Assembly: GCF_000004195.4 (NCBI RefSeq)
Contig: NC_030677.2
Coordinates: 57,418,222-57,482,221, forward strand
Direction of reading: 5' to 3'
DNA length: 64,000 nucleotides
Origin: Xenopus tropicalis
Lineage: Eukaryota; Chordata; Amphibia; Anura; Pipidae
Shown: one piece after another, positions 12,051-24,759 of the stretch
Position numbering within the stretch: the stretch's first letter is position 1
Layout: the number at the start of each line of letters is the position of its first letter
Notes under the pieces: generated by a model
Told to the model about the DNA's origin: nothing
The model's database searches: none
Seen by the model: the letters and a program-made list of their open reading frames with translations, nothing else
Translations under genes and position numbers: made by a program

Positions 12051-14754
12051 CACAAGGAAGCAAAGAAAAACAATCAACTTCTAACTGAGGAACCAGGTCA
12101 AAGAGAATGCTGGGACAAAGGTAGGTATTTCTGGAGGCTGTTTAATTTTACTCATAGAAAAAAAAAAAAGGCTTACTTATTCTTTAAGCTCTCCATTGTC
12201 TGTCTGCTTCTAAGGGCTCTCCCTCCCCCCTCCCCATTACACACAGACAACGGAGCTGAGCTTGTCACACACCGGCTGAAAGCAGAAGGGGGGTTGCAGG
12301 TTTGTGATTGGGCATATTTATTCACTTGGGAGGCATTTAAATTAAAACCTGGAAGAGGGGAACAAACATGGCTGCTCCGTGGGTCTGTAATTCGTGCTAC
12401 CATAATTGTGAAGCAAAAAAACTTTGCAGATTTAGTTTATAAGGAATTTAAATCTGATACAAATTTTAACACAACAGCAGGTATAAAAAAAAAAAATTGA
12501 CTGTCAGTATCACTTTAAAAAGAAAATTATATTTTATCTCATAGCCAGTATTCTTCCCTCAGTCATGCGTATAAGGTAAATATTTATTTTTGGTTGGGCA
12601 ATGGAATAGGAATCCTACATGGCACAGATACGCTGAGCTGCTGGTGAGTTGTATCCACGCTGGATCTGCCGCCACTGATCCATTCTCCTGGGCTGCTACA
12701 GGCATGAAGGCAGCAGTCGCCTTTTAAAGGAAGTGATTGGAAATGCGGGGGACTTTGTTTTTGATGCATCGGGGAGATGTAGTAAAACAACAGCTGAGAG
12801 GCCACAGGTGGGACATCACTGGGTTTTAATATGAACACAAACATCAAAAAATATAAACAGTTGTCAGGACACACTGTTGTTAGGGCTTCTTAGAAACATT
12901 ATGTAGTTTCCTAGAAACTAAATCACATCATTGTGAGCAGGGAAAAAAAACAAATTCAAATGGTTTCGCTCGTGAATAGAAATAAACACTGAGGCTTTTA
13001 ATGGATTCTGGTCCTGTAAATAACAGGTAATATAAGCGGCACAGCTAAGCAGCCTCAGGCCAGCCCCATCCCTGATACTTATGGGCTTATTTAGCAAATC
13101 TCCAGTAAACTCACATTTTAAAAACATTTGAATGTTCACTTATTTATTAATATGGAAAACTCGTTTGAATAAAAAAACCTGAACACCTTGAATTTTCCTA
13201 TTGACTTCTATATAAACTCACAAGCGTTTAGATGGTGACGTTTTACATTTGAGTGGTCGTTTTTTTTAGGCATTCCAGTGTTTTAACCATAATTTGAATT
13301 TTGCAAGTTTTAGCACAAAAAAAAATGAAATTAACGTTGGTAAATCTCCCCCTTGAAGTAGTGAGGGAAAAACTGCACTCGTTTTCATGCACATGGCAGG
13401 AATTCACTCACAGGCCAAAGTACATTTAGGTACCGGCTATGCAGTTTTCATTCCCTTCGTGTATAAGCACTTGATAGATTTTGTTTCACTGCAAGGCTAA
13501 CGTTTTTTTGTTTTTATTAATCTGAGGCTTTGTGTATTTTGATGTTTTAACCATTTTTCTACATTTTTTAATCTGATAAGACATTCTCATTACAACAGAA
13601 CGGTCACCTATTTATGGATTTTCGCCATCAGGGGGAGAAGGGGTTCAGTTGTACTGGGGCTGGCGATATCCTCTTCTGTATGGGGGCCTGGCAGTGTTGC
13701 AAGGGTTAGGCAAATTGTTACATATAAAGTTATATAATAATTATAGTATATATATATATATTATATGATTAGCTCTTACTTGAACTTTCCAGCAGGGGAA
13801 TGACTGGTTGTTGGGCCCCATAGTAGCATCATTGGGCCCCAACACTTACGCAATTTACATACATTAGAAAAAACATGTTACTTTTAAAGAAACTTTCAAA
13901 ACTTACATATAAACTCCACACCACTAATACTGACTTATTAGCACATTCATTATTTTTACTATTTACTATTTTTACTACTGACTAGTTATTGGGCCGCCAA
14001 ACTTACACAGTTTTGTTACTTCCATATCAAGCAATGACAGCACAGAGCAGGGGCAGGAAGGTGGGAAGGGGTTAAACTTAGAGTAAACTCCACTGACCCC
14101 CAATGAACTGACTGTTAATTAGCACATTAATCAATTGAACTCTTTATATGAACTGCTTATTATAGAGTAACATCAGCTGTTTATATTGCACAAGGAGCGT
14201 GACCATAATGTTGGTACTGCGTGCTTCTGTTCATGGGGCCCCATATAAACAACTTGTATGAGGCCTAAAAGTTTCTGATGCCGGCCCTGGGCAGGAGTCA
14301 AAGATTTACTAAGTGCATAAAACTCAAAAATATGTCCCTTTATGCAGAACTTACCAGTCATAAGTGAGTGTCTCGACATTCCCTAGAAAAATGTAATTTT
14401 TGAAAGTTGGTAAACTCATTGAAGATGAGTAGAATGTCTTGCTAATGTTTTGCTAATTATGTATCTCCAATATCCCTTTTTTATTATTCAGTTCTGCATG
14501 ATAGAGTGGCTATGCAATTGGCTATACTTGTCCTTCAAAGCTGCATATATATTTATATATAATACACAAAAGCCATTACCTGTATATAAACAGTGCATGG
14601 TGATGTCATCAGTAATACAGGACATAATAGTTTATTTAGATGTTTCTGTAGTTGTTGGATGTATTAAATAAAGCATAAAACTTTAGTTCTGACATAAAGA
14701 ACAAGAACAAGCCTACGGAGGGGCGCATGCAACAATCTGCATTCACAACACAAG

Positions 14755-15545
14755 AGAAAAATCAAATAACAAACAGCTTTTATTTCAGGGAAAGTGATAA
14801 CATTTGGCAGGACTATTAAAATAACACAAAACAACTGAAAGCTAAAATACCGAAATTATGCGCCTGCAATAAAAAAAAAAAAAAATAGTGTTGACCAACA
14901 ACAAGAACAACAACAAAAAAAAAATATATATATGTATATAAAATGAGGACAATTGATCAACAGTTTGAAATTTGAGACAAAATGTGTTTCCAATCACAGC
15001 AGCAAAAGACTTAAAGCAGAGGTGCCAGACACTGGGTCCTCCAGCTGGGGATGCTGGGAGCTGGAATACAATAGAGCTGGAGGGCAGCGAGACAGACGTC
15101 CCTGTGTTTGAGTGTTCTGAACTCTTTCTACATCACCGGCTCCTGAGAGGCCACAGGAAGGCAGTTTTATACTATGGGTGAAACATGCATCACATTTCTC
15201 TAAAATGTGTAGTCAAAAAGTACGTTAATGACACTATTTTAATAGAATTCCAAAAATAATAATAATATCCAGGAATGAAATGTGTGACTTTAGTGACAAA
15301 GTAATCAAAAGAGTTCACTTGAAAGAGGTGTGAGATAGAACTAAAACGAGCAACGTTGTTTTATAAAACACTGTCCTAAAACAAATCATTTCGGTTTGGC
15401 AACATCGCGAGGCTTTGCATACAAGACCATTCTCTTCTCCAGCTGAAGTTGGAGCAGGTCACAAAGCAGCCAGGAAATAATGGAAGTGCAGTTAGAAGGG
15501 AAATCCATGGATACCATGTACAGCTTCAGAGTTGAGTAGCCAAGG
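14755..15545 (-). other. arhgap10: arhgap10 3' UTR (predicted)
   Basis: This is sequence downstream of the SH3 stop. It has no open frame of note and ends near an AATAAA hexamer. The start is fixed by the stop codon; the end is a guess from the poly(A) signal. A short stretch around 15020-15090 resembles dispersed frog repeat sequence. An A-rich run and an AT microsatellite lie at about 14870-14940. Confidence 0.6.
14779..14784 (-). terminator. poly(A) signal AATAAA, probable arhgap10 end
   Basis: The plus strand reads TTTATT, so the minus strand has the canonical AATAAA about 760 bp past the stop codon. Cleavage would fall roughly 10-30 bp further on, near 14750-14770. A second minus-strand AATAAA at 14631-14636 is an alternative. 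Confidence 0.5.
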
Positions 15546-15634
15546 CTAAAGAAACTGAACATAATTTTCTGGAATCAGTCCCCGCCTCCCGTTCAGTGTC
15601 CCTTCGAGCCACCCTGGCTCCCTTGAATAATGAA
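15546..15634 (-). CDS. arhgap10: arhgap10 last coding exon: SH3 second half and stop
   Basis: The final coding exon encodes [20 protein letters not shown] and PENYVQFL followed by TAG (15546-15548 on the plus strand reads cta). [20 protein letters not shown] is the classic SH3 second half: the Trp of the binding groove, the n-Src/distal region, and the 3-10 turn with NYV. The acceptor is TTTTGCTTCGCAG. All GRAF-family proteins that carry an SH3 end within a residue or two of this position, so the stop is the natural C-terminus and not a truncation. Confidence 0.96.
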
Positions 15635-17603
15635 CTGCGAAGCAAAAGGAAAGAAGGAAATTGCAGTCAGCATAAATAAGAAGACTCCCTTGAAGCCCCC
15701 CCCCTGTCAGATTCATATTATCTCACCCTGATATAGAACATCTGCTTTCCATACTTTTAAACATTTCCCTCCCTCCTCATCATCTAATTGTGTAGCCAGT
15801 GCATGGACATGGGCATCTGGTACCCCATTCTGGCACAGAAACAAGATTTTGGCATGATACAAAGTTTGCCTTCATAACAGTGTCCACAAAATGGCAGCTG
15901 CCTGTTGCTGTGATTGAGTAATTCCAAGATAGAAAGAAACAAGATTTATATTATTTATACAGAGTAAGTAAAGTTTATTTTGCTCAACTAAGAATATAGA
16001 AAATAATTTGGAGTTATTTCTTAGGGTGACAGGTCCCCTTTAATCTACTGGGTGTTAATGCTCAGCCCTGCTCGGTACCAACACTGAGCACTATCAGCTG
16101 TTTAATCCTTGTATCGCATGCAGAAAGAAAGGATTTGGTCATTTACCATCTATGCTGGGGAATGGTTACATCCTGGCAGTCTCTGTAGCAGTGCTGTAAG
16201 TGCAAATAAAAGAACTACTAGTCTTGCCCTTCTCTAACTCTAGCTACAGCCAGAAAGCCTGCCTTAATGGAGAACTATCATAGGCTCCAACACCTGCTAG
16301 CGAATCAATTTGTCATTTCTTTACAGGAAATTAAAATGCTGAGTGCTCTCAAATTAAAGCAACATAAACAAACAGTCACTGCACATGGCTTCCTACAATG
16401 CTTTGCCTCGCAAAATGTTATTTATTAATGGGTTAGATGAGAAAAATGGAGAGAAGCAGAAAGCAATGAAATTAAAACTGAACTAAAGTAAAAGGTGGCT
16501 TCAGTGTGATTAGAAGGCAATTATGAGAAGCAATTTATCAAGTGCCATTAATTGGTCACTACCAACAGGGTAAGAAGAATATCTGAAGAAATAACATTTG
16601 TATTTCTAAAAATGTGTCAGAAATTCCTCTTAGAACACATTTCACTACTACTACTTATTGAAACAGTTTTTAGGGATACTACGGCATGAATGAGCTGTTG
16701 CCACCCTGGTAGCCATTTACAATATGGTATCACTCTGAATGTGAAACCTAAATCAGTGCAAATCAAGGCAATAGCATTGAGCTCTGAGTTCCTCAACTTG
16801 CTTATAGGAGGTAGTTCCCCATTGAGTTAACTTTTAGTATGTTATAGAATGGCTAATTCTAAGCAACTTTTCAATTGGTCTTCAATATTTATTTGTTATA
16901 GTTTTTGAATGATTTGCCTTCTTCTTTTGACTCTTTGCTGCTTTCAAATGGGGTCACAGCAGCCACAAAATACTGCTACAATATTACTGTTATTGTTGCC
17001 TTTTATTATTTATTTTTCTATTCATGTCCTCTCCTATTCAAATACCAGTCTCTCATTCAGACCACTCCCTGGTCGCTAAGGTAAATTTAGACCCTAGCAA
17101 CCAGATAGCTGCTGAAACTCAGAAATGGAGAACAAAAAGACAAATTGCAAATTGTCTCCAAATATTATTACCCTCTACATTATTCTAAAAGTTAACTCAA
17201 AGGTGAACAACCCATTTACCTTTTATATATACTAAAACATTAGTATGACATTTAAAAGAAGTAGTTATTCTTATTAATAATACATTTTCTTAAACTTGTT
17301 ATTCAAAAACAACACTGGAGTAATAAGAGACCCTTGCAAACTACTAATATAAACCATACAGCAGTGAGCAAAGTGTGTAAGAGATGGGAGCATGGTTAGG
17401 GCAGTGTTAGCCTACAGTGTATGGAAAGTGTTTCTATAATCAAATGTCTTAACATACAAAAATAATAGCAAATAGCAAAAAATGCCCAAACATTTTGAGA
17501 ATAAAAAAAAAAAGCAAGCCTTCAGTTGAACTTTAATGCAAAATCTCTTCTACTCATGAATATAGATGTCCCCTTAAGATATTAATGTAGGGTGTTTCCT
17601 TAC
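15635..17603 (-). other. arhgap10 last intron
   Basis: The intron between the two SH3 exons is 1,969 bp. It contains the dispersed repeat at 16805-17213. The rest shows no exon, RNA gene or other repeat that I can support. Confidence 0.85.
16805..17213. mobile_element. dispersed frog repeat with GAGTTAACTTTTAG ends
   Basis: The left part reads CATTGAGTTAACTTTTAGTA followed by the very common frog string CTAAGCAACTTTTCAATTGG. The right end CTAAAAGTTAACTCAAAGGT is the inverse of the left. It is a complete MITE-like unit of about 0.4 kb. A related single-ended copy starts at 33958. Confidence 0.7.
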
Positions 17604-17695
17604 CATCCTCAAAAACAGCTCCGACTTCAAAAGATAGTTCTGAGCTATGTTCTGCCTCACAGGGATATACAGCTTTTGCCTTTTTCTTTGCAGAG
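17604..17695 (-). CDS. arhgap10: arhgap10 exon: SH3 domain, first half
   Basis: This exon of 92 bp encodes SAKKKAKAVYPCEAEHSSEL and SFEVGAVFED. It contains the ALYDY-equivalent strand (AKAVYPCEA) and the acidic RT loop (EHSSELSFEVG) of an SH3 domain. The CEAEHSSELSFE string is the signature that most clearly marks ARHGAP10 over ARHGAP26, which has CKAEHDSELSF here. The acceptor on the minus strand is TTACAG and the donor GTAAGG. The last base G joins TT of the final exon to give Val. The lysine-rich lead-in, KKKAK, is a basic patch just before the fold. Confidence 0.95.
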
Positions 17696-20600
17696 CTGTA
17701 AAAAATAAAGATGGATAAAATGATAAACTATTTACACCTGTAACCTGGAATGCAGGGAAGGCAGCAATCAACAGCCACCTCACCTTAGATGTCTCTTTCC
17801 TAATAACATACATTATCACCCACATATTTCCACACAGGAAAGGGTTAACATCCGAAATGTACTGCACAACATTCAAAGTGCTTGGGATCTGTGGAAATTA
17901 CTATTCTTTTATTGATTTGCAGATATCCAGTGGTTTCCCTATTGAATGCAACAGCAACCAGCAGATTTCAAACAAGGGATATAATCATGATATCTACTGT
18001 GAAACTCTATAAATCTTAAAGTGACTGAAAAGTGATGGATGATTAGTCTGCTTTCATTCCGCACGTCAGCAATCAACACGCTACAGACCCACAGCAAACT
18101 CACACCGCTCTCATAATGCTTGGAACAGCCAATTACAGCCAACGTGCAAGCAAATGCTTTGTAGATGACTGTACATGCTAGATATTGCTCCATGTTCTTT
18201 TTACATTTGATGCCCCTTCCCACTTCAATTTTTATTTTAACGCATTTTGTGATTTTGAAATTGAACTTCATAACTCTCTTAAATTTTAGATTGAATTTCC
18301 TTGCAAATTGCAGACAAAGTGTTTGTTAGTGTCACTCTAAAGGCCCTGCACTCTACAATGCAATGTGCTTTGGTTGTTCTAGATTTATAAAGTATACCTG
18401 TAAGGGATATGAAGAAAATGAGGGGGTTGTTGCTTCTAATAACATATGGCTTGTTCAGGCACATCCCCAATGCTGTCAAACCACAAACTCTTGTCTCTTT
18501 CAAACAATAGTTATATAGGTCTACTAATGAAGTCCAAAATGTATGATTATGTGTCCAAGCCAGAAAGAAATAGACAAAGATTTCTATGTTCCCTACTGAA
18601 GCTAATAGTCAAAACAAAAATATAATAACCAGAACTTATTATTACAGTGCAGCAGGGGTAGTGCAAGTGTCTCTCCCTTCATAATTCTCTATTATTTGTT
18701 TACTCACACTTTTCCCTTATTTACTCTCTATCTTTAAGAAATGGAACACCACCACTGACAACTAGGGCCAGATTCATGCTTGCTCATCTATGTTTCACCC
18801 TTGGACTCCCCATACCTCTGCCGTTTGGTTCACTTTTTCTATCACACAATAAAAAGAAATTAACCTCTTTCATCCTTGATTCTGCCAACCAATTCTGTTT
18901 CATTGCTTTTTACTAACACAATACATTGTACACCCTAATCCCAACTCATCTTGCTATGTGCATTCATAAAATCATTTATTGGAGCTTAATCACATTTTCC
19001 ACATTCTTTGCTTATTTAATGCTTTATTTAAAGTTAATTCTGATATTACCATCCTATTATATTTCTTTTTAGATAAAAAGACTTCTGTCTCCTGCTGTCC
19101 TCTGCACTTTGTGCTGGATAAAAACTCCAGTGGGAGGTGCAGAGAGCAGTGCTGGGAGGCACAAGGGAGCCTTTACAGCCTGACCCAAGTACAGGGCTCC
19201 TCTGCATCCTACCCACCCAAGTTGGTACTAAATAACGTGTGTCTAAATGATGTACAGGGAGCAAGTAGGGCACAAGAGAGGGCTGACCTGTTTGCATCTT
19301 TTCACCCACTCATGAATTAAGCTTTGCCAAACACAGACAGTGCTGTATCCATGGGGGAAGCAAAGACCTGAGTCTGTGATACAAAATGTGAAAATCATGG
19401 GAGCTTCTCTTCACACATTGTACCATTCTATCAGTATATGAGCCCTGAGACCTCTATTACATTGTTGCCAAAAAGTACAGTATAAAAGTACAGATAAAGC
19501 AAACTGATTTTAAAACAAAACAAAGACAGTGCTACACAGCACACTTTGCACAGCATATTACAAAACTAATTCTAAGTAGATAAAGGTGTACTAATAGTCT
19601 ATTACAAGTTTGGACACATTGAGCCATCAAAGCCAAATGTCTAAATAAGGTGTGCTCCATCTGTACAGAATATATTCTCTCAGCAGGCAGCTCTACACTT
19701 TTTGCTGATGTGCAGACAAGAAGAAAAAGAAACAGACTATACAGATAAAAACACAGGGGAAGAAAAGACAAACATAGAAGGGAATATCAAAGTAAAAAGG
19801 GAGAAAGAAAAAAAATAATGTTGGGTGTAAAAAGAGAGAGCTATAGGCGGAAAGAATGGTAGAATAACAATCAAGGGAAGGAAGAACATTAGAAGCTCAA
19901 AGAGAAGGGAATTGGACTAAAAAGAACAAAACTGATATTTTCAAAGAGAAGAACAGTAAAAAACGAAGGCAGAGTAGTGGTTAGACAACAGTGGCAAAAG
20001 TGAAAAGGGGTAATGCAAAATGAAAAAAAGGAAAACACAAGCAGCAGGCAGACAAGAGGGCAGGGAAGTATAACATTTTTTGGGAGATCTGAATCTGAAA
20101 TGTGACAGTAAATGCAAGGGTTCCCCGGGCGGCTTTTCAGTAAGCACAGGCTGACAATCTGCCCCTACATTTTCTAGTTGTGCTTGCACCCAGAACATTT
20201 AATCTGCCCGGGTGCAACACCCAGCCAAAATCCGCCTTGCAATAGGGGAATGATGAGATTTGAAGAAATGACTGAAATCATGGGAGACTCCAAGCATTAT
20301 AATGGCTAAAACAGACATCCTATCCATATTAGTCGTCAGGGGGAAGGAAGGTGCTTTCTATGATTAAAACTAGAGTGAGTAAATATATGAATCAGGATGT
20401 GTAAAAGAGTTCAGGTTATGAAATAGAATTAGAAGAAAATAAATGAAAGAGACAATACATAAGTAGCAGAGTAAGAGGCAATATTGTGTAAAATGATATT
20501 ACTTTTAACTTATTAACATTTAGATGTAACATCACCTAGGTTTGTATTGCTCACAACCCCTTAGCCTTACATGAGTATTGGTAAACAATACAAAACCAAT

Positions 20601-20752
20601 ACAAAGGCAATACATTCTTTTTCTCCAATACATCTGTTGTGGCCGCACATTTAATACTATAGATGGTGGAATCTAGGTAATCAAGCAGGTAGCCAACAGG
20701 CCCACAATGTTTACCAATTCTTTTAGTATTTACTATAAAGATGAAGCTGTAC
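17696..20752 (-). other. arhgap10 intron upstream of the SH3 exons
   Basis: The intron is 3,057 bp and mostly AT-rich unique-looking sequence. It holds a purine-rich stretch at about 19720-20060. A plus-strand open frame at 18979-19320 has no recognisable domain and is not called. Confidence 0.8.
19720..20060 (+). repeat. purine-rich tract
   Basis: About 340 bp of the plus strand is overwhelmingly A and G with short GAAGAAAAAGAAA- and GGGAAGGAAGAA-like runs. It is not a single simple repeat. On the transcribed (minus) strand it is pyrimidine-rich. Confidence 0.6.
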
Positions 20753-20920
20753 CTTTCTGCAGCTTTGTCACTTGTTGTAAGTGAATGTGCAGGGAGTGTA
20801 AGTTCCTCTTCAGGATCTTGTTGAACTGGTGCTGGTTCCGCTGCCTGTGAGGTAGGTACAGTTGACGCTGCAGGTGATTCATCATTTATCCATGATACCA
20901 AAGGGGAATGAATCAGGTTC
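20753..20920 (-). CDS. arhgap10: arhgap10 exon: variable linker before SH3
   Basis: This exon of 168 bp encodes NLIHSPLVSWINDESPAAST, then VPTSQAAEPAPVQQDPEEEL and TLPAHSLTTSDKAAE. Conservation is weak apart from the SxxVxWxN start, which resembles the SSMVQWLN stretch of mammalian ARHGAP10. The region is acidic and Ala/Pro-rich and is likely disordered. The acceptor lies in a TTTTATTTTAAAG context, poor in pyrimidines next to the AG. The donor is AAAG|GTACAG. Frames close at both sides (GA+G before, AG+C after), which is the main support for these borders. The exact ends of this exon are the least certain of the nine. Confidence 0.82.
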
Positions 20921-21238
20921 CTTTAAAATAAAAGGTAAAGATTACAATCACATTTTACTACTTAACACATACATGGCAATAATATATTACATTTGTAAAA
21001 ATAAAATTGTTTTGTATTTTTTTTTTGAAATACCAGGCTGTAACAAATATATAAGTATATAGATATATTAATAGTGGTGCACTGCATGTGTTTTACTGTT
21101 ATTATCTGAAGAAAATGGATGTTTAGAGGGTAAAACAGCAACAATATACATACATGTATGTTTATCTGGTTAAGATTTGATGTTGGACTTATCTCTAGTC
21201 CTGACCACTTCTCTATAAGATCTGGCCTTACCCTAGTG

Positions 21239-22074
21239 CAGTGCTGTCCAACTGGCGGCCCGCGGGCCGCATGCGGCCCTCGACACTCCTCTGTGTGGCC
21301 CCCCCACCTGTCTGGCTGCTTTGATGGCTTAACTTTGTGTTAGCTTTAAATGGTATCAGTACTGTGATTAACTGCATGGTTATCACCTCAGATTCAGGCT
21401 GTAATCCCTCTGTATTGTTTTATTCCCTGTGTTGTTCACACCTTTTAATCTCTGCATTGTTCACCCCCTGCAGTGTTCACACCTCAGGCTAAGGCTATAA
21501 TCACCGACATTGTTCACCTCTTCACACCTCAGACTGCCTGGACTATGCTGCTTGTGTATAGGCAGCATAGGGTAGGCAGAGTATGGCACATAGGCAGCAT
21601 AGGGCAGGGAGGGTATGACACCCACAGGCAGCATAGGACAGGCAGAGTATGGCACACACAGGCAGCATAGGACAGGCAGAGTGCTGCCTGTGTGTGCCAT
21701 ACTCTGCCTACCCTATGCTGTCTGTGGGAGGTGAACCTGGCAGGGGCTTGTTCTGGGAGTTTGTTAGCAGTTGGAAATAGCCATTAAATGGTCCTTAAGG
21801 TGAGTAATTATATGCTGGGGGTTGCTGTGTTATCCAAAGGGGAGGAGGAGGCATATGGATTTAAGGGTGTGTCTTAATATGACATAATATAATTCTTTAA
21901 CATATGAATGATGGTTGATATACCTCCAGCGACCATTGTGATAAAATGGGTGTGGTTTGAAGTGGGTGTGGTTTAAAATGGGGGAGTGGCCAAAACTGGC
22001 TTCCATAAGCGGCCCTCCACCATGTATGCAAGAGAAATTCCAGCCCTCGGCACCGCAGAAGTTGGACAGCACTG
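21239..22074. mobile_element. hAT-like non-autonomous element, 836 bp
   Basis: The ends are CAGTGCTGTCCAACTGGCGG and the inverse AGTTGGACAGCACTG, followed by a perfect 8-bp target duplication CCCTAGTG (21231-21238 and 22075-22082). CAGTG ends and an 8-bp duplication are hAT hallmarks. There is no transposase. The interior has a tandem array (21548-21720) and CGGCCC / GCGGCC subterminal motifs. Confidence 0.92.
21548..21720. repeat. tandem and inverted array inside the hAT-like element
   Basis: Copies of GGCAGCATAGG-CAG-CAGAGTATGGCACA recur with a period near 35 bp. The last part turns round (TGTGTGCCATACTCTGCCTA), giving a local hairpin. Confidence 0.85.
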
Positions 22075-24201
22075 CCCTAGTGCATACCATAGTCAAAGAT
22101 TTTCCAATATCTAGGCCATGAGAAACTATGGCAGATTTGGATCAAAACACCCTATTTTCCACAAAACATTTATCAAAGAGCTGAGGAATATATTGGCATT
22201 ATATAAATAAAAGATGATAACTATATACATGGAAATATAAAATACCGCAATGATGCAGGATTAGGAAGATATATAGTATAAGCACAGTGTTATGGCACAG
22301 TAGGGCATCCAGGAGGCACAGTTATATTTTTAAGAAACCTATTTATTTTATCTAAGTTTTCTGCCAAAATCATAAGTGACACTCTAACCAGCTGTAATTA
22401 AATTCACAAGATTATCAATAAAACATTCTGTATAGACCAGTATCAAGTCTTATCTTGCACAATCCTTGCAATGTATATTAAGAAGTGAAATAAAAATGGC
22501 AGGAAAATCCTACATGTAAATATAAGCTTTTTTTCTTTTAGAAAAGGTCATTAAAACATTGCATACATGTGAAATAAATTGGGAGGTCTGCAAATTGAAA
22601 TATACAAATATAAATATATGTTTTAGGCATCGCTACTTTGCCTAGGTGCTTTTAGATGCTAAAAGAAATCTGTACACAAAATGACAAGGACAAAATACAA
22701 AAATTTTAGTATAGGATTAAAAGAGTGGTAAAGCATCACATTACATGTAATAACCCTTCCTCCACTTTCAGGAAGAGATAGGTAACCAATTACTGTAAAG
22801 ACGATTTAAGTGAATATCTGGACTGTAACCAAGGCAACGGTGAGAAAAAGTAGTTGAGAGCAACAGAGGGTTAGAGCCTCCTACGTAAAAACAGCCAAGT
22901 CAAAAATGTACGGATACAGTTCAAATGTCTTCTGAGCGGAAGAGACTTATCAAGTGTATTCAATATATGAAGGTAATGTCAATTATCATCCTGACATAAT
23001 ATTCACAGGGTTAGAAGGATTCTGGTGCACTGATGTTTTCTGTAACTGAATGGAAAGCAGCTTTCCTTGAGAAGGAGGACGGTAATGTGGAGCAAACACC
23101 TGCACAAAGTTTGTTAGGATAAAGCAATCTAGTGTGATCTGCGGCATTGTGTTCTACAATAATTGTAATAGGCTTTTATTAATGAGCAGTTATTTGGACT
23201 GAAATGTTTGTGATTGGAAAAGTAATGGCTTTGGGGGCTGACAATTTCCAGGCAAAAAAAAAAAAAAAGAGGTTTATATATTGTTCCTTTGCATCAAACC
23301 CATTAATCATGGACACTGGGTTGTGCTGCCAGTGCATAACCAATGGGGCCACTAGCTAAATATTTAGTAATGGTGGCTTGTTAAACATGCCTCTTCATAC
23401 CATGCTCTCAGTATTTTAGCAGAAAAAAGTTACTCTCCAGACAGTCATGTCTAACTGCCACAGGTGACTTCATAGCTGCAACTTTTTTTATGTTCTGAAG
23501 AAATTTCCTTAGGGAACAAAGCAAAATAATTAATCATAGTTTTGCAAAGTTCTAACTACAGAGAAAGTGAAGTGAATAAGTCCTTCAGTAAATCATGCCA
23601 AGATACGGTGCCCACAGCCATCTGCTGGGAAATGTAAAAACCTATAAAATATTAACGTATATAGTGCTTAAACTCCACTGGCTGAATGTTAATGCCAACA
23701 TTTACCCAGGAACATTAGTAAATAAAGTATAAGTTACAGATAACATTAATATGGCTTTTATGGCCTTAAATACAGCTTCCATATTAGTTGGCTGATCTAT
23801 GTAAACAAACATGTTCAAAGAGAAAACATATAAAAGTAAATTTGATGATCTGACAATATTTAGTAACAACCCTAAGCATAAAGGGTATAAAGGTCTCCCC
23901 TCATATCTCTGTCTAGAAACAGCTGCATAGGGAAATACAAATATAAATACAGGAGAATAAAGCAATCAAGGTACAGTTTGCTCAATAAGGGCAACACTTA
24001 TTTTTTATTGACTGCTATGGATTGCTTGACCTAGGCAGGTCCCTGCCCAACCCCAGTCATTGCACCACAGAGAGTGATAATACTAAACCACACAGAACAT
24101 ACTGTAAGATTTAATGGTTATATTTGTTAGTACAACCTGAGATACCTCTAATAAAATTAGCCGAGCACAATTAAGGACAACCAAGCCAACTGAACCTAAC
24201 C

Positions 24202-24603
24202 TTAAAGGAACAGTAACACTGAAATATGACAGAGCTTTAAAGTAATAAAAATATAATGCACTGTTGCCCTGCACTGGTAAAACTGGTGTGTTTGCTACAG
24301 TAACACTACTATAATTTATATAATAAGCTGCTGTGTAGCCACGGGCGCAGCCATTCAAGCTGGAAAAAAGGCACAGGTTACATAGCAGATAACAGATAAG
24401 TTCTGTAGAATACAATAGTGTTTTATCTGTTATCTGCTATGTGCCTGTGCCTTTTCTCCTTTGAATGGCTGCCTCCATGGCTACATAGCAGCTTATTTAT
24501 ATAAATTATAGTAGACTTTCTGAAGTAAACACACAACTTTTACCAGTGCAGGGCAACAGTTACTTTTATACACTTTCATTTTTTGGTGTTACTGTTCCTT
24601 TAA
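24202..24603. mobile_element. T2-type MITE ending TTAAAGGAACAGTAACAC
   Basis: TTAAAGGAACAGTAACACT on the left and GTGTTACTGTTCCTTTAA on the right are inverted. The interior is a long stem: the segment around GCAGATAACAGATAAG mirrors TTATCTGTTATCTGC, so most of the element folds back on itself. TTAA occurs at both ends. Confidence 0.88.
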
Positions 24604-24759
24604 GTCCAAAAATGGAGATGTCACACTTCTATCCAACAAAATTTAAGGTACATGAGCAGCATCAAAAATGTCCTTTGCCCTGCCGAATTCCTGACCATAA
24701 TAGCAAAAACCAAAAGGAAAGCATAATTTTTAACAACTGAATAGAAAACCTATCTGAAT

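Larger units (their letters stand above)
930..14754. other. intergenic region between convergent genes
   Basis: I see no supported gene here. The short open frames have no recognisable domains, and several are created by repeats. The recognisable content is mobile-element sequence, listed separately. Stretches 2400-4400, 5470-6470, 8400-10400 and 12530-14750 hold mostly AT-rich sequence with nothing I can name. At about 13790-14290 the motif TTGGGCCCC recurs and the stretch ends in a GCCGGCCCTGGG box typical of dispersed repeats. Confidence 0.7.

Noticed and set aside
15000..15181. 69-codon plus-strand frame opposite the arhgap10 3' UTR
   Set aside because: It overlaps repeat-like sequence (CCAGCTGGGGATGCTGGGAG) and has no recognisable product.
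18979..19320. 113-codon plus-strand frame
   Set aside because: There is no domain similarity I can recognise, and it has an opposing frame of similar length on the other strand, as expected by chance in a GC-richer patch.
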